This document shows positions 1-13,100 of a DNA stretch of 64,000 nucleotides, one piece after another; the stretch's first letter is position 1, and each line of letters starts with the position of its first letter. A model generated the notes under the pieces. The model was not told where the DNA came from. It ran no database searches and saw only the letters and a program-made list of their open reading frames with translations. A program made the translations under genes and the position numbers. The stretch covers positions 263,881,298 to 263,945,297 of the forward strand of contig JBOZIK010000001.1 in assembly GCA_051453625.1 (NCBI GenBank). The letters are read 5' to 3'. Origin of the DNA: Welwitschia mirabilis (Eukaryota > Gnetophyta > Gnetopsida > Welwitschiales).

Positions 1-510
1 CTTTGTATTCTTGAGCTTAATCACCTTACTCATGTTCTCTCACTTTAAATAGAGTCTTTTCTTTCTCAAATCTAGTTTACTTTTTCAAAAATAACCTTGC
101 CTTAAAATCTTGAAGCTTAAGAGGTCTATGATCTTTGAAAACTTGGAAGATCTTAAAATAGTAAACATATATAGGCATGGTCCTATAATTTTCTATTTTC
201 TTGATGGTCCTTTCTTATGCATTTTGTTATTTAGATTAATATGTATATATATTTCTATAAGTCCAATGTTAAATAATGCATTGCTTGAAAAAGATAAACT
301 GTATGTTGATACATGTCTCAACTCCATTTTATCCTTTTTCTTGGTATGTTGAAATTATCTTTATTTGTATTACATAATAATTCGTGATTAATCCTTATCA
401 TAATCACCTTGTCATCATGATATTGAAATCTATGGTTAAGGTGATATGTTATGGTCAAACTTATATTGTTTTCTTCACATCATTTTGTTTCAACTTATGG
501 TCATGGATTT
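1..510. other. AT-rich DNA, no gene seen
   Basis: I see no coding region, RNA gene or recognisable transposon domain here. The longest open frame (110-352) has no recognisable motif and no homologous copy elsewhere in the window, so I treat it as chance. Confidence 0.5.
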
Positions 511-846
511 TCACAAATTGCCGAATGAGGCAATGGGCTTAACAAATTACTAAATGAGGTAGTGAAGTGAAAATACCATAGACCACTGAATGAGGCAGTG
601 AAAATATTAGATTTACCACAGATCACCGAATGAGGTAGTGGGCTTCACAGATTACCTAATAAGGTAGTGAAGGTAATGATAATTGATATCTATATATATA
701 TATATATAGATGAGAACTATAAATCGTTGAAAGAGGCAATGGGCTTCACATATCACCAAATGAGATAGTGAAGTTAAATATTATATGAGAACCACATATC
801 ACCAAATGAGGCAGTGCTCTTTACATATCACTGAACGAGGTAGTGA
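511..846 (+). repeat. Array of a ~20-bp repeat, core TATCACCGAATGAGGTAGTG
   Basis: Nine degenerate copies of one core start near 517, 545, 581, 621, 650, 722, 751, 797 and 826. The stable part is GAATGAGG followed by TAGTG or CAGTG. Spacers alternate between GGGCTTCACA-like and AAGTGA-like sequence, so the copies come roughly in pairs. A (TA)n run at about 690-708 interrupts the array. The same core occurs in reverse complement at 7643-7940. Short repeats mirrored at two ends are known from subterminal regions of CACTA transposons; that link is inference only, because I found no convincing terminal inverted repeat. Confidence 0.8.
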
Positions 847-3800
847 AGTGATTGAGATGTTTTAATATATTTAATATTCTCATTCATAATCATAAGACCA
901 GTTTTTGTCTTATACTTTGATCCTCTCAGAGTCTTAATTTGTTTTTCCTATCTTAACTCTTAAAGATTCTTGCCAAATTACCTATTCTTGTCTAGACCAT
1001 ACTGGAGGCTATGAGATTTTTACAATTCTCATTTCATACTTTTATGTGATAGGTGATAAATCTAGAGTTTAATTTCTAAGGTGGACACGAGTATATGAAA
1101 TATCATTGGTACTATATTGGTGAAAAATCTTCTAAATAATTGTAATCCCTTTTGACTACTTAAGGTTAAGTGCCTAAAATACATGAGCATTCAATATGTC
1201 ATCTATTATTGTGATAAGAAATAAACTCCATTTTATTTTATATGTATGGTTTGCAATATGTGAAGTCTATTCTAAAGATTCATGTTATATTTAATGATGA
1301 ATATTTTTCTTGAAATTTCTAGAAATAAATTATGGTTAATTGAGATCACATTTTACTTAAAAAGTCTTTAGTGTGAATCTTGAATCTTTAGCTATGTATT
1401 TTACCTCAAAAATACATTAAATGATGATTTGTAATTGTAATTTTCTTGAGTCATTATCTTAGATGAGTTTGAATTGGTATTTAACTTCCATGATTTAATT
1501 GCAATACTTTCTTGTTTATAAGAGAGTAGAGAATAATATGCCTTGAAATGAATATTAATGTTTATTTAATAATAATAATAATAAATTATAAAAATATATA
1601 TACATATGTACATATATATATATTTAAAATCTAATTTAATTAGGCTCAAAGTGAGACATGATTAACTATTTAATTACTACAAGATTTATGGAAGGTACTA
1701 ATTATAAATAAATGATTAACGATAGTGAGAGGTCTAATTTATCATAATTAAGTTAAAGTACCACTTGTATAGTAATTGAATTATCATAAGAGATGAATCA
1801 TAATTAAACTTTAATTAAAGTGAGTGATCTGGTACATGCAACATGACTTAAACCATTGACCACTCCATTTGTATTAATGACTATTTATCGTTATACCTTA
1901 CAAGCAATTAAGAATGAAACATAAACATTTATTTTTTGTATGTCAACATTTCAAATAATGTTATCATTCATTAGAAGGTAAATAAGCCCCTTTTAATAAG
2001 CTTATTATGTTAACTACCAGCTTGTAGGAGGTGTTACAATAAATGTAAACCATTACACTAAAGAAAGACTTGATTCAATAAATGAATTTAGTATCCCTTA
2101 TCATCTTAGCATTTATCCTTTTTTTGAAGTCAATACAATGAAGGTTTTTAATAGGAAATTGTGAGAATAGCTAATTCATCACTTGAGCTAGCATTACATT
2201 AATTGACATTGCACTTCCTTAAATCACTCAATAATAATCTAGCTTTTATAAGAATGGCACAGAGGAAAATGAGAATGAGAGAGCTAATTGAGTGCTATAG
2301 TCCACATATTATTTATCAGTTATTCTCATAATTTTATCTACCCTTGTTGTTTTAACATTCATGTAGTGGCTAAGTCATTTCTATAAACACCATCTTAGCT
2401 TTATCAAATTAACGAATTCAATGAATAATGTGATCTGTGCAAATCACAATATCATGTATTTGAAAGTGGTAAGAATCATTTCATTGAATAAGCATTTAAA
2501 TGATTAAACTAAGCATTATGTTCAGGAACATTGCTGTTTTTAAATGGATTCTATAGCTCATTAATCACTGTGCTTGTGATGCCAATAAAACCATCTCCCC
2601 TTGCCTGCTTTAAAATCTACTATAAGGAATATTAAGAAAAGCTATCAGGATGGAATTTTGGGATATGTTATCTTCCAAACTGGTGCATTCTTGCCTGTGA
2701 TGCCTCTATGTTTGATCATTTTACCTCTAATGATGTTGTCTTTTTTGGATCTCTCTATCTGAAAGACTAAATTCCTACTCTCTATTTCATTTGAATGTTG
2801 TCTTTGATGGTCTTCCTCCTTATCTCATACTATCAATGTCTTCTCTAATGTTTACATTTTGATCCTATTCCTCTTATACATGCACTCCAATTATTCTATT
2901 ATTTTAAAGAAATTACCCTCTTTTTATTGTATCCCTTCCTCCTTTGTTACCATCATCATGCCCATTTTCCTTCATGTGATTCTTCTATTTTTATTGAGAA
3001 TCATTCCTTTCCTTTTTCTAGTTCACTCTCCTCCTATTCATCCTTATCATGATTAAGAAATTTGAGTGCCATACAATCATGCACCAATGAATGAACACAA
3101 CAAAAGGATCACTGATGTTTGTGTTAATCAGAATCTATCATTAGTATTTTTAGTGATGATTTCATTACCTCATCCCATGTCTTGTTAAGGTAATCTTCTA
3201 ATTTAACTTGATGCCTCTTGTTGTAGTGTCTAAGCCATAGAAATGATATAAATGGATTTATAGGTTTGGCTCCCAATGGAAGCACGAATGTTTTTTATTG
3301 TCTTAAAAATAATAGCAATTCAATTAAAAGAAATAAGTATATTACTTGGGTTCTCTAAACTGAAATAATTTTGTATCATAAGTAAACAAATTTCTAACTT
3401 ATATCTTTCCTAAATAAATAAATTTTGATGATAGGATAGGTAATGTAATTTACTTTTAATAATATACTTTAACTACTCTTAGGATGCTAATCCATGTACA
3501 CTAATTAGAGGGATAGTTATGATCTACATTACATCGATATCAACCAGAATTTTTGAAAAACTCTAGGCTTATCTTTAAGCTAATAAAATTAATATGTTTT
3601 TAATAATTTAACTAAGATACATTTAAATATTTTCCCATCAAAATAAAGATATTTTTGCTCCTACCTATAAGAAGGTATTGTTTATAATTAAGTCCTTTGA
3701 TTTGATAGTCTATAACTAGTTAATCATAGTTTTCATCTCCCCACCCCTGCCCTGCTTCCTCCTTTTTTTTAAAACCTCCTTTTTTTTAAAACCTTTGATC

Positions 3801-5146
3801 ATTGAAAAAAAATTTTCCTATCACATTTGATATCAAGCTAGAAGAAAATTTTGAAGTGAAAAAAGAGGGTTTTACAAAAAGACATGATAAAAAAAATTCT
3901 TTACTCTAAGGATAAATGCTCTTAAATGATAAGGATAATTATAATATGGATGCTTGAACCTTTTCATAGTGAAGGTTAAGGTTGAGATGATTAAGTAGTT
4001 ATTTTTTAGTATTTGGTGAGGTTGTGAGGGTTTCATATTCTAGTATTTATTGTTTTCTAGTGGAATATCTAGATGTCGCAAATGCCTTAGTCCAAAACTA
4101 GGGTAAACATGAATTATAATGATGAGTCCAATACATGTACTTCAGAGTAGGGTATCTCTAGCAATTAGTGCCATTGTAAAATGTCATCAATGTTGCCATC
4201 ATTTTGTACAAAATTTGGTTCATATTCATACATGTACTTCAAGACATGACTAAATACATAAAAACATCATGAAAAAGAGCATAAAATTAATTTGGCATAA
4301 AAAAGTATAGAAGACACAAGTTATGATTAAAAAAATTAACTTAATATCTTCTCTTATAATAAATTAGCCTAAAATACCTAAGATAAATTACAATTTTTAC
4401 ATGTTAATATTCTTAATAACCTATTTAAAAGTTCCTAGTTGTTCACTTTAGTACATTCTAATATCTTTTTCCTTAATTTATAAATGTTTACTTACTTAAT
4501 TCTTATTGGACATAAACATGATGTTACATTTTCATTTATTTTTAGCTATCATATCTTCAATTCTTTTATTTTCTTTTCACACTCATTAACTAGAGTTAAG
4601 CTGATCCTATAATAATATAACATGTAAAACATCTTTTAGCTTAATCATAATTTTTTAGAATGAAAAGCTTAATCATAATTTTCCTAATTATCAATTAAGA
4701 ATTTAAACATTTAATAATACCACCTTTTACCATTGATGACATAGAAATTTATAATGACCAAAATTTATCCTTTTAACTAAAAAATGTTTTCCTTACAATA
4801 AATATTCTAAAAAACCTATTGGAAGTAATACTATTTTCTTATTAAGAGCATCATTAGATATCTCGAATACCTAACAAGATTAAAAGTATAAGAGTTGATA
4901 ACCATTTTTATAAATAATAGTATAATTGCTTTAACCTATAATAAGAATATATATTAATCTATTTAATTTTCTACATGCCTATATATTATTCACACATTAA
5001 AAGTTATACACAAATTTAACACAATGTAAATGTTCCTATATTTAATTATATCAAACAGTGGTAAGTACTTCCCCTTATATCATCATAAAAGTTTGTAAAT
5101 GTTATTATGTTGAAAAGACGAATGTTGTAGATTATCATCATGTAAG
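847..5146. other. 4.3 kb of AT-rich DNA without a recognisable gene
   Basis: No protein domain, tRNA or LTR boundary is recognisable. There are AT microsatellites near 1567-1625 and a pyrimidine-rich stretch at about 2700-3060 that opens a frame of hydrophobic residues (2859-3056), which I regard as compositional. The region lies between the two mirrored ~20-bp repeat arrays, so it may be the interior of a larger decayed element. Confidence 0.5.
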
Positions 5147-5355
5147 CAAAAGTATGTAATACACATATTTGCTATAGCCAAAAACTTTAGACAACATTAT
5201 AGTACTTATTTTAGAAATGCTTTAATACTAAAATATAAGATCCAAATTTTTAGAATCAAAAACTTGAGATGATACTATAATATGAAAATGTAATACTCAT
5301 TTTAATAATAAAAAATATTCTCTGTGATGCTTTGATATCAAAATGTAATATTTGC
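5147..5355. repeat. Degenerate ~52-bp tandem repeat, patch 1
   Basis: The phrase AAAATGTAATA recurs at about 5285 and 5340, with weaker copies at 5155 and 5228. Each is followed by a run like CAAATTTTTAGAATCAAAAACTT. The last interval is about 53 bp. A patch with the same phrase and spacing lies 20 kb away at 25036-25200. The patch ends exactly where the L3 LTR begins. Confidence 0.5.
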
Positions 5356-5359
5356 TTAT

Positions 5360-7118
5360 TGTAATGTTAATTTGTAGTAATTTGGAATTGCATTTTGAGT
5401 ACTTTTATAGGACATTTATACAAGTTTGGATGCAATTATGATAATAATGGAGAACTAATGGGATATTCACTAAAACCCATAATTCATAATACATTAGAGG
5501 CATCTTAGGCTTATATTGATACTTCATACTTTGAAAGAAGGATTAACCATGTAGAAGACTAATTTCCTTTTGAGCTAGAAGATGGAGAGACCTGTTGTCC
5601 TCTCTATTATTCCCATGACAATTAGGACAATAGCACTACTGACATGGATGGAGTTTGTGGAGTTTACTATGGGGCCTAAAGATAATGGACTACCTTCTAA
5701 TATGAAGTAACGTCCCCATTGTTGTCCCCATGATAGTTAGAAAAACACAAATTTTTGTATAGATACAAAGACTTATCCCTTGTAATGGGGTCATGCAACC
5801 CATATGGATTGCTAGGATTTCTTCTCTGACTATGAGGGTTAAGATTCTAGAACTTCAATGCAAAACTATAAATATTCTCCTTTTCTTTCATTTACTTTTC
5901 CATCTTTTGCACCATATATTCTTGTGATGAAAGATTCAAAGATAAGAGATCAATCTATAACTATAGAGAGAAGTTTATCTTAGTGTTGAGTTGAGTATCC
6001 TCCATTGAGGTGCTACTACTTTATTGTAAGTGGATGTAAAGTTGATGATTAATTCAATTACTCTTTTTACTCTAGTTGTGTAAATGTCTCTTATGGTTTA
6101 AGTTAATTATTATTTGGTTATAGATTCATAAGTCTATTTAAATCATAAAGAAAACCTTTATNNNNNNNNNNNNNNNNNNNNNNNNNNNNNNNNNNNNNNN
6201 NNNNNNNNNNNNNNNNNNNNNNNNNNNNNNNNNNNNNNNNNNNNNNNNNNNNNNNNNNNNNNNNNNNNNNNNNNNNNNNNNNNNNNNNNNNNNNNNNNNN
6301 NNNNNNNNNNNNNNNAGGATTTCTTCTCTGACTATGAGGGTTAAGATTCTAGAACTTCAATGCAAAACTATAAATATTCTGCCTTTTCTTTACTTCCATT
6401 TCCATCTTTTTGTACCAGATATTCTTGTGATAGAAGATTGAAGGACAAGAGATCTATCTAATAGCTATAGAGAAAAGTTTACTTTGGCGTTGGGCTAAGG
6501 ATCCTCCATTGAGGTCCTGCTACTTTCCTATAAGTAAATGTAAAAGTTCATGATTACTTCAATTACTATTTTCACTACTATTATATAAATGTCCCTTATG
6601 GTTTAAGTTAATTATATTTTGGTGATAACTCTATAGTTTATTTAGATTATAAGGACAATCTTTGTTAAAATTGACTTTGCTTAGATTTTATATTGCATTA
6701 TATTTCATTCCATTTTTTTATTTTAATTATTCATATTATATTTGACATTTCTTATAGTTTATGTTGGTTAGGAATAAGTAATAGAACTTTTTCTAATTGA
6801 TCTAATTCATAAGGATTAATTCTTATGACAAGAGGATTAGAATCCAAATAGATTCACTATACTTGCATTCCATCCATTGCATTTCATCATCATTCATCTT
6901 GCATTGCATTTACATTATTGTTTACTTTTATTTAGTAAAATGGAAAAGATTAAAACACTTTGTGAAATCAATTCTCTAACTTCTATCCTAGTGGCTTCAG
7001 TGGATTACAACATTTGGATTAACTCCTATCTATACCAGTATGTATTTTCTATAAGCATTGTGATTTATAGGTTTTATCTAAGGACTTAAACATTGCATAA
7101 ATTCACCCATAACACTAC
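5360..7118 (+). mobile_element. Solo LTR, gypsy family L3 (copy 1)
   Basis: The stretch aligns along its length with the LTRs at 43793-45044 and 47207-48973. It begins TGTAATGTTAATTTGTAG and ends CACTAC, against TG...CACTACA in the other copies. An N-gap (6162-6315) sits between two copies of the same ~350-bp segment (5812-6161 and 6316-6665). Without gap and extra copy the length is ~1.25 kb, as in the other two LTRs. No gypsy internal sequence lies on either side, so it is best read as a solo LTR left by LTR-LTR recombination. The flanks CTTAT (5355-5359) and CTTTT (7118-7122) could be a target-site duplication with one mismatch; this is weak evidence. Confidence 0.8.
5595..5630. other. Imperfect palindrome in L3 LTR (hairpin family)
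   Basis: The outer arms TTGTCCT and AGGACAA pair perfectly, around an inner part with a TCCC loop. Related palindromes with a CCCC- or CCCT-like loop occur near 5711, 38815, 43068, 44031, 44146, 46475, 47452, 47560 and 48080, in LTRs and internal parts of the same gypsy family. Confidence 0.6.
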
Positions 7119-7642
7119 TTTTTAAAACTTAGATTTAATAAGGTATAGAGATAGGATAAAAATATTAAGTAACTTAAGATAATTTATAATAAATAATAAT
7201 TCTTACTCAACTAGAGCCTTAAGTATATCTATAATACTAATCCAAAACCAAAGTTTAAGACATTATTCAATTGATGTCATAAAAATACACTATTATAAAT
7301 TTAATTCAGGTAAAATATTGTTAAATTTCAATTCCAAGACATGATAGATTATAAATTACAATGATGAACAAATCACCTCATTTTTAAAAAAATTCAATCT
7401 TTCATATGCCTTGCTTGATAAGATAAATTAGCTTTTTTTATGCTCCACTTTATCACCTATTTAATACAAACAACATGGAGTGATAACTATGAATTATCAA
7501 AGTCTCGAGTATAGTTCATGCAAGGTAAAGATAAAGGTTAAACAAATCCCAAGTCATAATATAGACAAGACAAAGTTAAGTTTTCAAAGCAAAGAACTTA
7601 TGGAAACGAAATGAGAATAATAATATATATATATATTTTACT
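7119..7642. other. AT-rich spacer, nothing recognised
   Basis: No gene or element boundary is visible. A (TA)n run at 7622-7636 directly precedes the minus-strand array. Confidence 0.45.
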
Positions 7643-7940
7643 CCATTGCCTCATTTGGTGATCAATGATGTTCACTGCTTCATTCTATGATATATGGATT
7701 TTCTATAATTTTTTATCTATTTATATATTTTTATTTTCCTCCATTACCTCATTTAGCGATTTATGAGGTTCACTGACTTATTCATTGATCTATGAATTTG
7801 TTATATTCTCTTACTCCACTATCTCATTTAATGAGCTATGAAGCCCACTATCTCATTTAGTGATCTGAGGTTCTATCTATATTTATTTCCTTTAGTGGTC
7901 TATAGGTTCTTACATTTCATTATCTCATTTGATGATCCAT
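7643..7940 (-). repeat. Inverted counterpart of the 511-846 repeat array
   Basis: Reverse-complement copies of the same core (for example CCATTGCCTCATTTGGTGAT) start near 7643, 7674, 7741, 7770, 7816, 7845 and 7917, with one partial copy near 7890. The core reads CACTATCTCATTTAGTGATC on this strand, which is the complement of the left array's core. Orientation is therefore opposite to that at 511-846, with ~6.8 kb between the arrays. Confidence 0.8.
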
Positions 7941-10900
7941 AGAATTCTCATTTTCATAAGGTCATAAGAATTCAAGATATCATAAGATGGATGTACATCA
8001 TCAAAATGTAGTTCTTCAACAAAAATAAACTTGAACTACAATCTCATTTAATTTTCAAAATATTTTTTTCAAGAAGATCATAGAATCTAGTGCTCATGAC
8101 TAAGATTGCAAATTTATTAAGAGGTGGTACAAAGAACCTCTAAATTAACCTTAACATAAATGAAAAAAAAATGAAGAAACATAGGTGCAATTATACCAAT
8201 GTACAAAGATGCAGATAATAATAGGACCACTTAAGGATGCACAAATTAAATGTAACTGTACCTAAATTTGAATGTAATATTTAAATACTTTAAGACTCTT
8301 TTAGGATTCCAAGGTTTTGATGTTTTTCAAGCTCCAAATTTTAAAGTTATCAAGATTCGATAACAAAGAATTTCTTAAAAGCATAAAATTCGAGGAAAAG
8401 AAAGTCCTATATATAGAAAGAAAATGTGGAAATATGAAGTTAAATGAGGATATGAAGAGATACCATCATGAAAAGAACATGATAAGGCTTCCATAATCTC
8501 TAATAATTACCTTGCTTAACTACTTGATGCATTAATATTATGTCATAATAATGAATAATAAATATTCAACATTTCACTACTTGTAATTATACAATAAAAA
8601 ATTAAAATAAGCCATTAAATAAGAAATTAAAATATCCATATAAAAACATTTTCCATAATGAATGAATGTTAAGTAAAAGAAAGTACAACATCACAATTAT
8701 GAACATTATTTAGCATGCAAAACTACAAATAAAATAAACTAGCATAATACATTCTAATAATTGTAATTATTATAAAAGTTTTTTCACATGCACAAAAATA
8801 AGAAATAAGAAAATAAAAAAATACTAATCAGGAAATAGTTATAAAAAGAAAATAAAATAATTTAGCCACTAATTTAACCACTAAAAATTATAATTAAATA
8901 ACCAAGGAATTACTTCAAAAATAATATTATTAAGTATGGTTGTTATAAGAAATAATAATTATAGCACAACAATTTTCACAAAGTAATTACATCTCAACTA
9001 ATATTGTAACATATAAAAAATATATAAATTAAATTACATTAGTGATCTTCATAATAAATTTATTTTTAATTTATTTTTTGCTTAAATAATTAGGCTAAAT
9101 CTTTGGACCTTGAAAAATTGGATGTGACAAAGTAACAATTAAATTTTATAGCATATAGAATAATAATTTAACATCATAGTTTAACATAATAGTTTAACAT
9201 AAGAGGAAATAGTTAAAATTTTCATCACATGAAAAGAGAAATTTATTTGTATATTTTAATATTATGTTTTCTTTATTTTCAATCAATGATAAAGATTGAT
9301 ATGCAAACAATTAATGAAAAAAATCCAAAATATTCTTTTCATGAAAAAAGAAGCAACATGGACTAGCACCATTACATTAGTATAGGTGTTTGAATAAATA
9401 CATATTTAATTAGTTTCACTATTATATTCACTCAATAGAATAGTGTCTCATATTATTTTAAGGATTTCAATAGTAATGAAATGAGAATTAGAATGCTTCG
9501 TTGATGGAAAGCTTACTAAAATTGAGGTGTTATTATGAACTTCCTCTTGACATAATGATAAGAAATGGAAGGATGGTGCTAAGATAGTTTTACTTTGTGA
9601 TGGATGAATTGAGGAGGAGAGTGTAAGATGTACTATTATTCTTTATCATTGTTATCATTATTCTCTAGAAATTTTAAAGTAAATCAAGTGGAGAAGATGG
9701 ATTTATATTCTAGGAAAATTAAATATCTAATAAAGAATGTAATTTTATTTAACTCCTTATAGTGTTATCCCATGTTTATTTTGTTATGTAAATTTGATGA
9801 CTTTAATTTAACTCTCCACATATATCTTAGTATAAATTAATTAGAACTTTTCTATAATAAGGTCTGCGTTACATCAAGATCTAGTGCAATAAGAGTACTT
9901 AGCATGAGATTTACTAGTTATACATGATTTAGTACGAAACCATAGAATAAAGCCTTCTTAAAAATTTTACATTTAAATTAAAGTATGAAAATAAAATGGA
10001 ATATATGGTCATAGATTTATCAAATCTTTACGAGGTAAAGTTACCTTGAAATTTTTGCATAAGCCTATTATGAGTCTATCATATCTAAGAGTCCTACTTT
10101 TCTAAGACATTGTATGTATCATATATCTAAAGACCAATGTAAGTGCATCTATTATTATGTAAGTGTGAATCTAGTAAGAATTTTGAAATGATATGAAGTG
10201 ATATAACCTTAATATTCCCCTAAAGGAAGTGGAATGTATCCAAATATTAGATGTAAAATCCCATATAGATAATTGAGATTTTTGTCTTTAATTTAAATGT
10301 TATATCTATTTCCCACTTAAAAGTTCTATCTTAGAGTATTTTTATGTGTTCAAACTACGTGGGATACTAAAATATGTTAAAAATGAGGTTATATATCCCA
10401 CCTCTATGAATTTTAAAAGTTCTTATATGATATTTAAAGTAATTCTAAAATTCATTTCAAAAATCTTAATTTTGATGAAACTATCTGTAATAGTGATTGG
10501 ATTTGAGAAGAAATAAAGTTCATTGAGTTGAATTTCATGTTCCCTCATAATAGTTTTATTCTTAAATTCTTTCTTAAAATTTAGTTTACCATGTCAATTC
10601 AATTTTCTAAATATGTTCAATTCCTTTAATTTGGAAGGAGTAACTTCAACTTTTCTCTTTTAACAATCTAATAATAATTAATCTTCTAATTCTTAAAAGG
10701 AATACATACACCAAAATTGCTTGCATTAATATGATGTACATAATATTAATAAGAAATATGAAAAACATAAGAATGATAAGTTAGCAAAGACTATGGGAAA
10801 ATAAGATTCTAAAAAGTTTAAAGTTAAGATAAATATTATGATTTAGCACTATGATCGTTAAATATTTAGTGAAGAAAAGTTAAATAAACAATAAAAATGC

Positions 10901-11849
10901 TATTAGAAAAGTAAAAGATTAAACAAAAAATAAAAAATATCTATTTTACATTTTTTCAAATATTTTCATAAAAAATAAGTATAATTAAGAAACAAACATG
11001 AATAATTTAATTTATGGTAATAATTTTAAGATTAAAAATAGAAGAAAAAGTAAAGGTTTGCTTAATTTAAATGATACCTTAATTTACAAATAAAATCATA
11101 AAATACAATAAAAATAGTTCCAATAAATGCAATTTCAATAGAAAATGCTTGAATTTATAGATTGCTTAGAAAGGAATTTAAATTTATAAAAATAAGAAAA
11201 ATACATTGAGGAAGAAAAATAAGAAACAGACATCAAAATAGTTAAAATAATTTAACTTAATTTCATGATGATGTGAAACATAATCAATGAAGATAGAAGG
11301 AACAATATTAAAGTGGATAAAATTGGTTTTCCTAGTTCAAAAATCTCCAAAATAAGAAAAAGATCTAATGTAAGCTAGTCTAAAGTAAAGTTAGATTAAT
11401 AGATATATAACAAGGGGTAGTTAATGGCTAAGGTTTAGATAGATGATCATCTTTAATATACATAGGTATTTTAAAGAAAAGATAAGATTAAGGAATTTTA
11501 TCATTTAATAATAGAGGTAAACTACTTAGAGACTAAGAATAGACCAAAATTACAATAGATCTTATATATTAAATCACTCAATAAAAGATGTCAACTAGTT
11601 ACCATAGTATGACTAAATTAAAGGTTACAAAGTCATCATTGATTGGTTATCCATGTTTTTAGATTAACCAATGAGCTAAAAAAGATTTATACTAAAGGAA
11701 TTTTTAGAGGTTATGAATACATTTCATAAGGAGTAGATTATCAAAGTAGTGAAATAGAGGCATAGTATCCACTAAAGTTGAAGAATAAAAAAAGAGTTAA
11801 GAACATGGGTCAAGAATAAGAAACTTGAATATTGACATAGAAAAATCTT
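7941..11849. other. 3.9 kb of AT-rich DNA without a recognisable gene
   Basis: Both strands are full of stops in every frame. I recognise no domain, LTR pair or RNA gene. The right part (about 11300-11850) may be the 3' untranslated part of the minus-strand copia remnant that ends at 11850, but no LTR is visible. Confidence 0.45.
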
Positions 11850-13100
11850 AAGATATAGGTTTAGTAAAAATATTAGCAAGTTGATGTTCAATAGGAATGT
11901 ATTCAAGAATGTAAAGAATAGTTCTTCAAAATGTTGATGACACTTGAGTTGTCAAAAAAATTAGGGATATTTGATTTATTTATATTAAGATATTTTAATA
12001 CATGGCAGGTCTATAGAACTTAGGTTATATATATATATATATAGCTTTATTAGTAAATAAAAAAATGAAGGTTCAATTTTTACTAGACTAAGAAATAAGA
12101 AAATGATCAAGATGATAGTAGCTATTACTTGTATTTATTCTACAATCTCTACATCTAATACAATTAACATCAAAAAAGCAAAAAAATGCATTTTTAAATC
12201 ATGATAAAGCTAAATTGTCATAATCTATAGTATACTTAACATACCTCAAGATACTCTTCATTATGTGTAAATGATATTTATTAGGTTTATATTAATTTCC
12301 TACACATAATCCAATAGTAAACATAATATCTAATTTACTATTTTTAGATATAAAAGACTATTTGTCATGCTATAATATTAATATTTCATCCATGATTTTA
12401 CCATTTGACTTAGCATCAATTTTATTATTTGTTTCTATGGGTGTGAAAATAGACTTAGTTTTATCCATTCTAAAATTCTTTACAAAATTTTATAAATCTT
12501 TGTGGTGATAAGAATATAACATTCTTAACTTGATTAATCTATAATTTAAGAAACATTTGGATCTTTTTAAGATAGATCATTTCAAAATGTTTATACATCA
12601 ATTTAGTAAATTCATGTGATAAGAAATTTAAATCAGAAAGAAAAATGATGTCATTAACAAAACTTTTTACTAGAAGAGAATTAGATGTTATTTATTTAGT
12701 GAATAAAGATTTATTTACATTTTTTGAATAGAATTTTATTTTATTAGATATAAGACTAGTTTTTTATATTATCTTTAGGTGCTTGTTTGAAATCATATAA
12801 AAGTTTATCTAAATATAAAATAGTTAGAATGTTCTAGATGTATAAAACTTAGATATTATTCTAAATATACTAGCACATTTAATGTACCATTATGAAATGC
12901 CCTTTTAACACTCATTCTGTATATCTTAAAATCGTAATCATAGGATAAAACACAAAAGATTCAAGTGGATTTTAAATGAGCAACTAGACCAAATATTTGA
13001 TGAAAATCTATACTTCCATTTAAGAGAAATGTTTAGTTACCAACATTATGCTATTACTAATCATCATGAAGAATTCATTTATCTTGTTTCTAAAGATTCA
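11850..13100 (-). pseudogene. Ty1/copia reverse transcriptase-RNase H remnant
   Basis: Read on the minus strand, the order is that of a copia pol 3' half. MSVKRAFHNG (about 12900) matches the conserved copia RT block that is normally MDVKSAFLNG. A KQAPKD-like block follows near 12770. FVNDIIF (12641-12661) stands where the catalytic Y-V-D-D segment belongs; the first catalytic aspartate is replaced by asparagine. EFTKLMYKHFEM follows. An RNase H part includes KLDIMFTIGLC (about 12345) and ends with EYIPIEHQLANIFTKPIS (11853-11907), a typical copia C-terminus. The wording of the RT block resembles the Sirevirus lineage. Stops and frameshifts are frequent, so no functional protein is made. Gag, protease and integrase are not recognisable upstream on this strand, and no flanking LTR pair was found. 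Confidence 0.85.

Noticed and set aside
513-846. CRISPR-like array
   Set aside because: Units are degenerate, spacers are not of constant length, and the window is plant nuclear DNA.
2580-3060. Partly open pyrimidine-rich stretch, considered as a copia integrase C-terminus
   Set aside because: Only a vague VVFF phrase matched; no second motif or frame continuity supports it.
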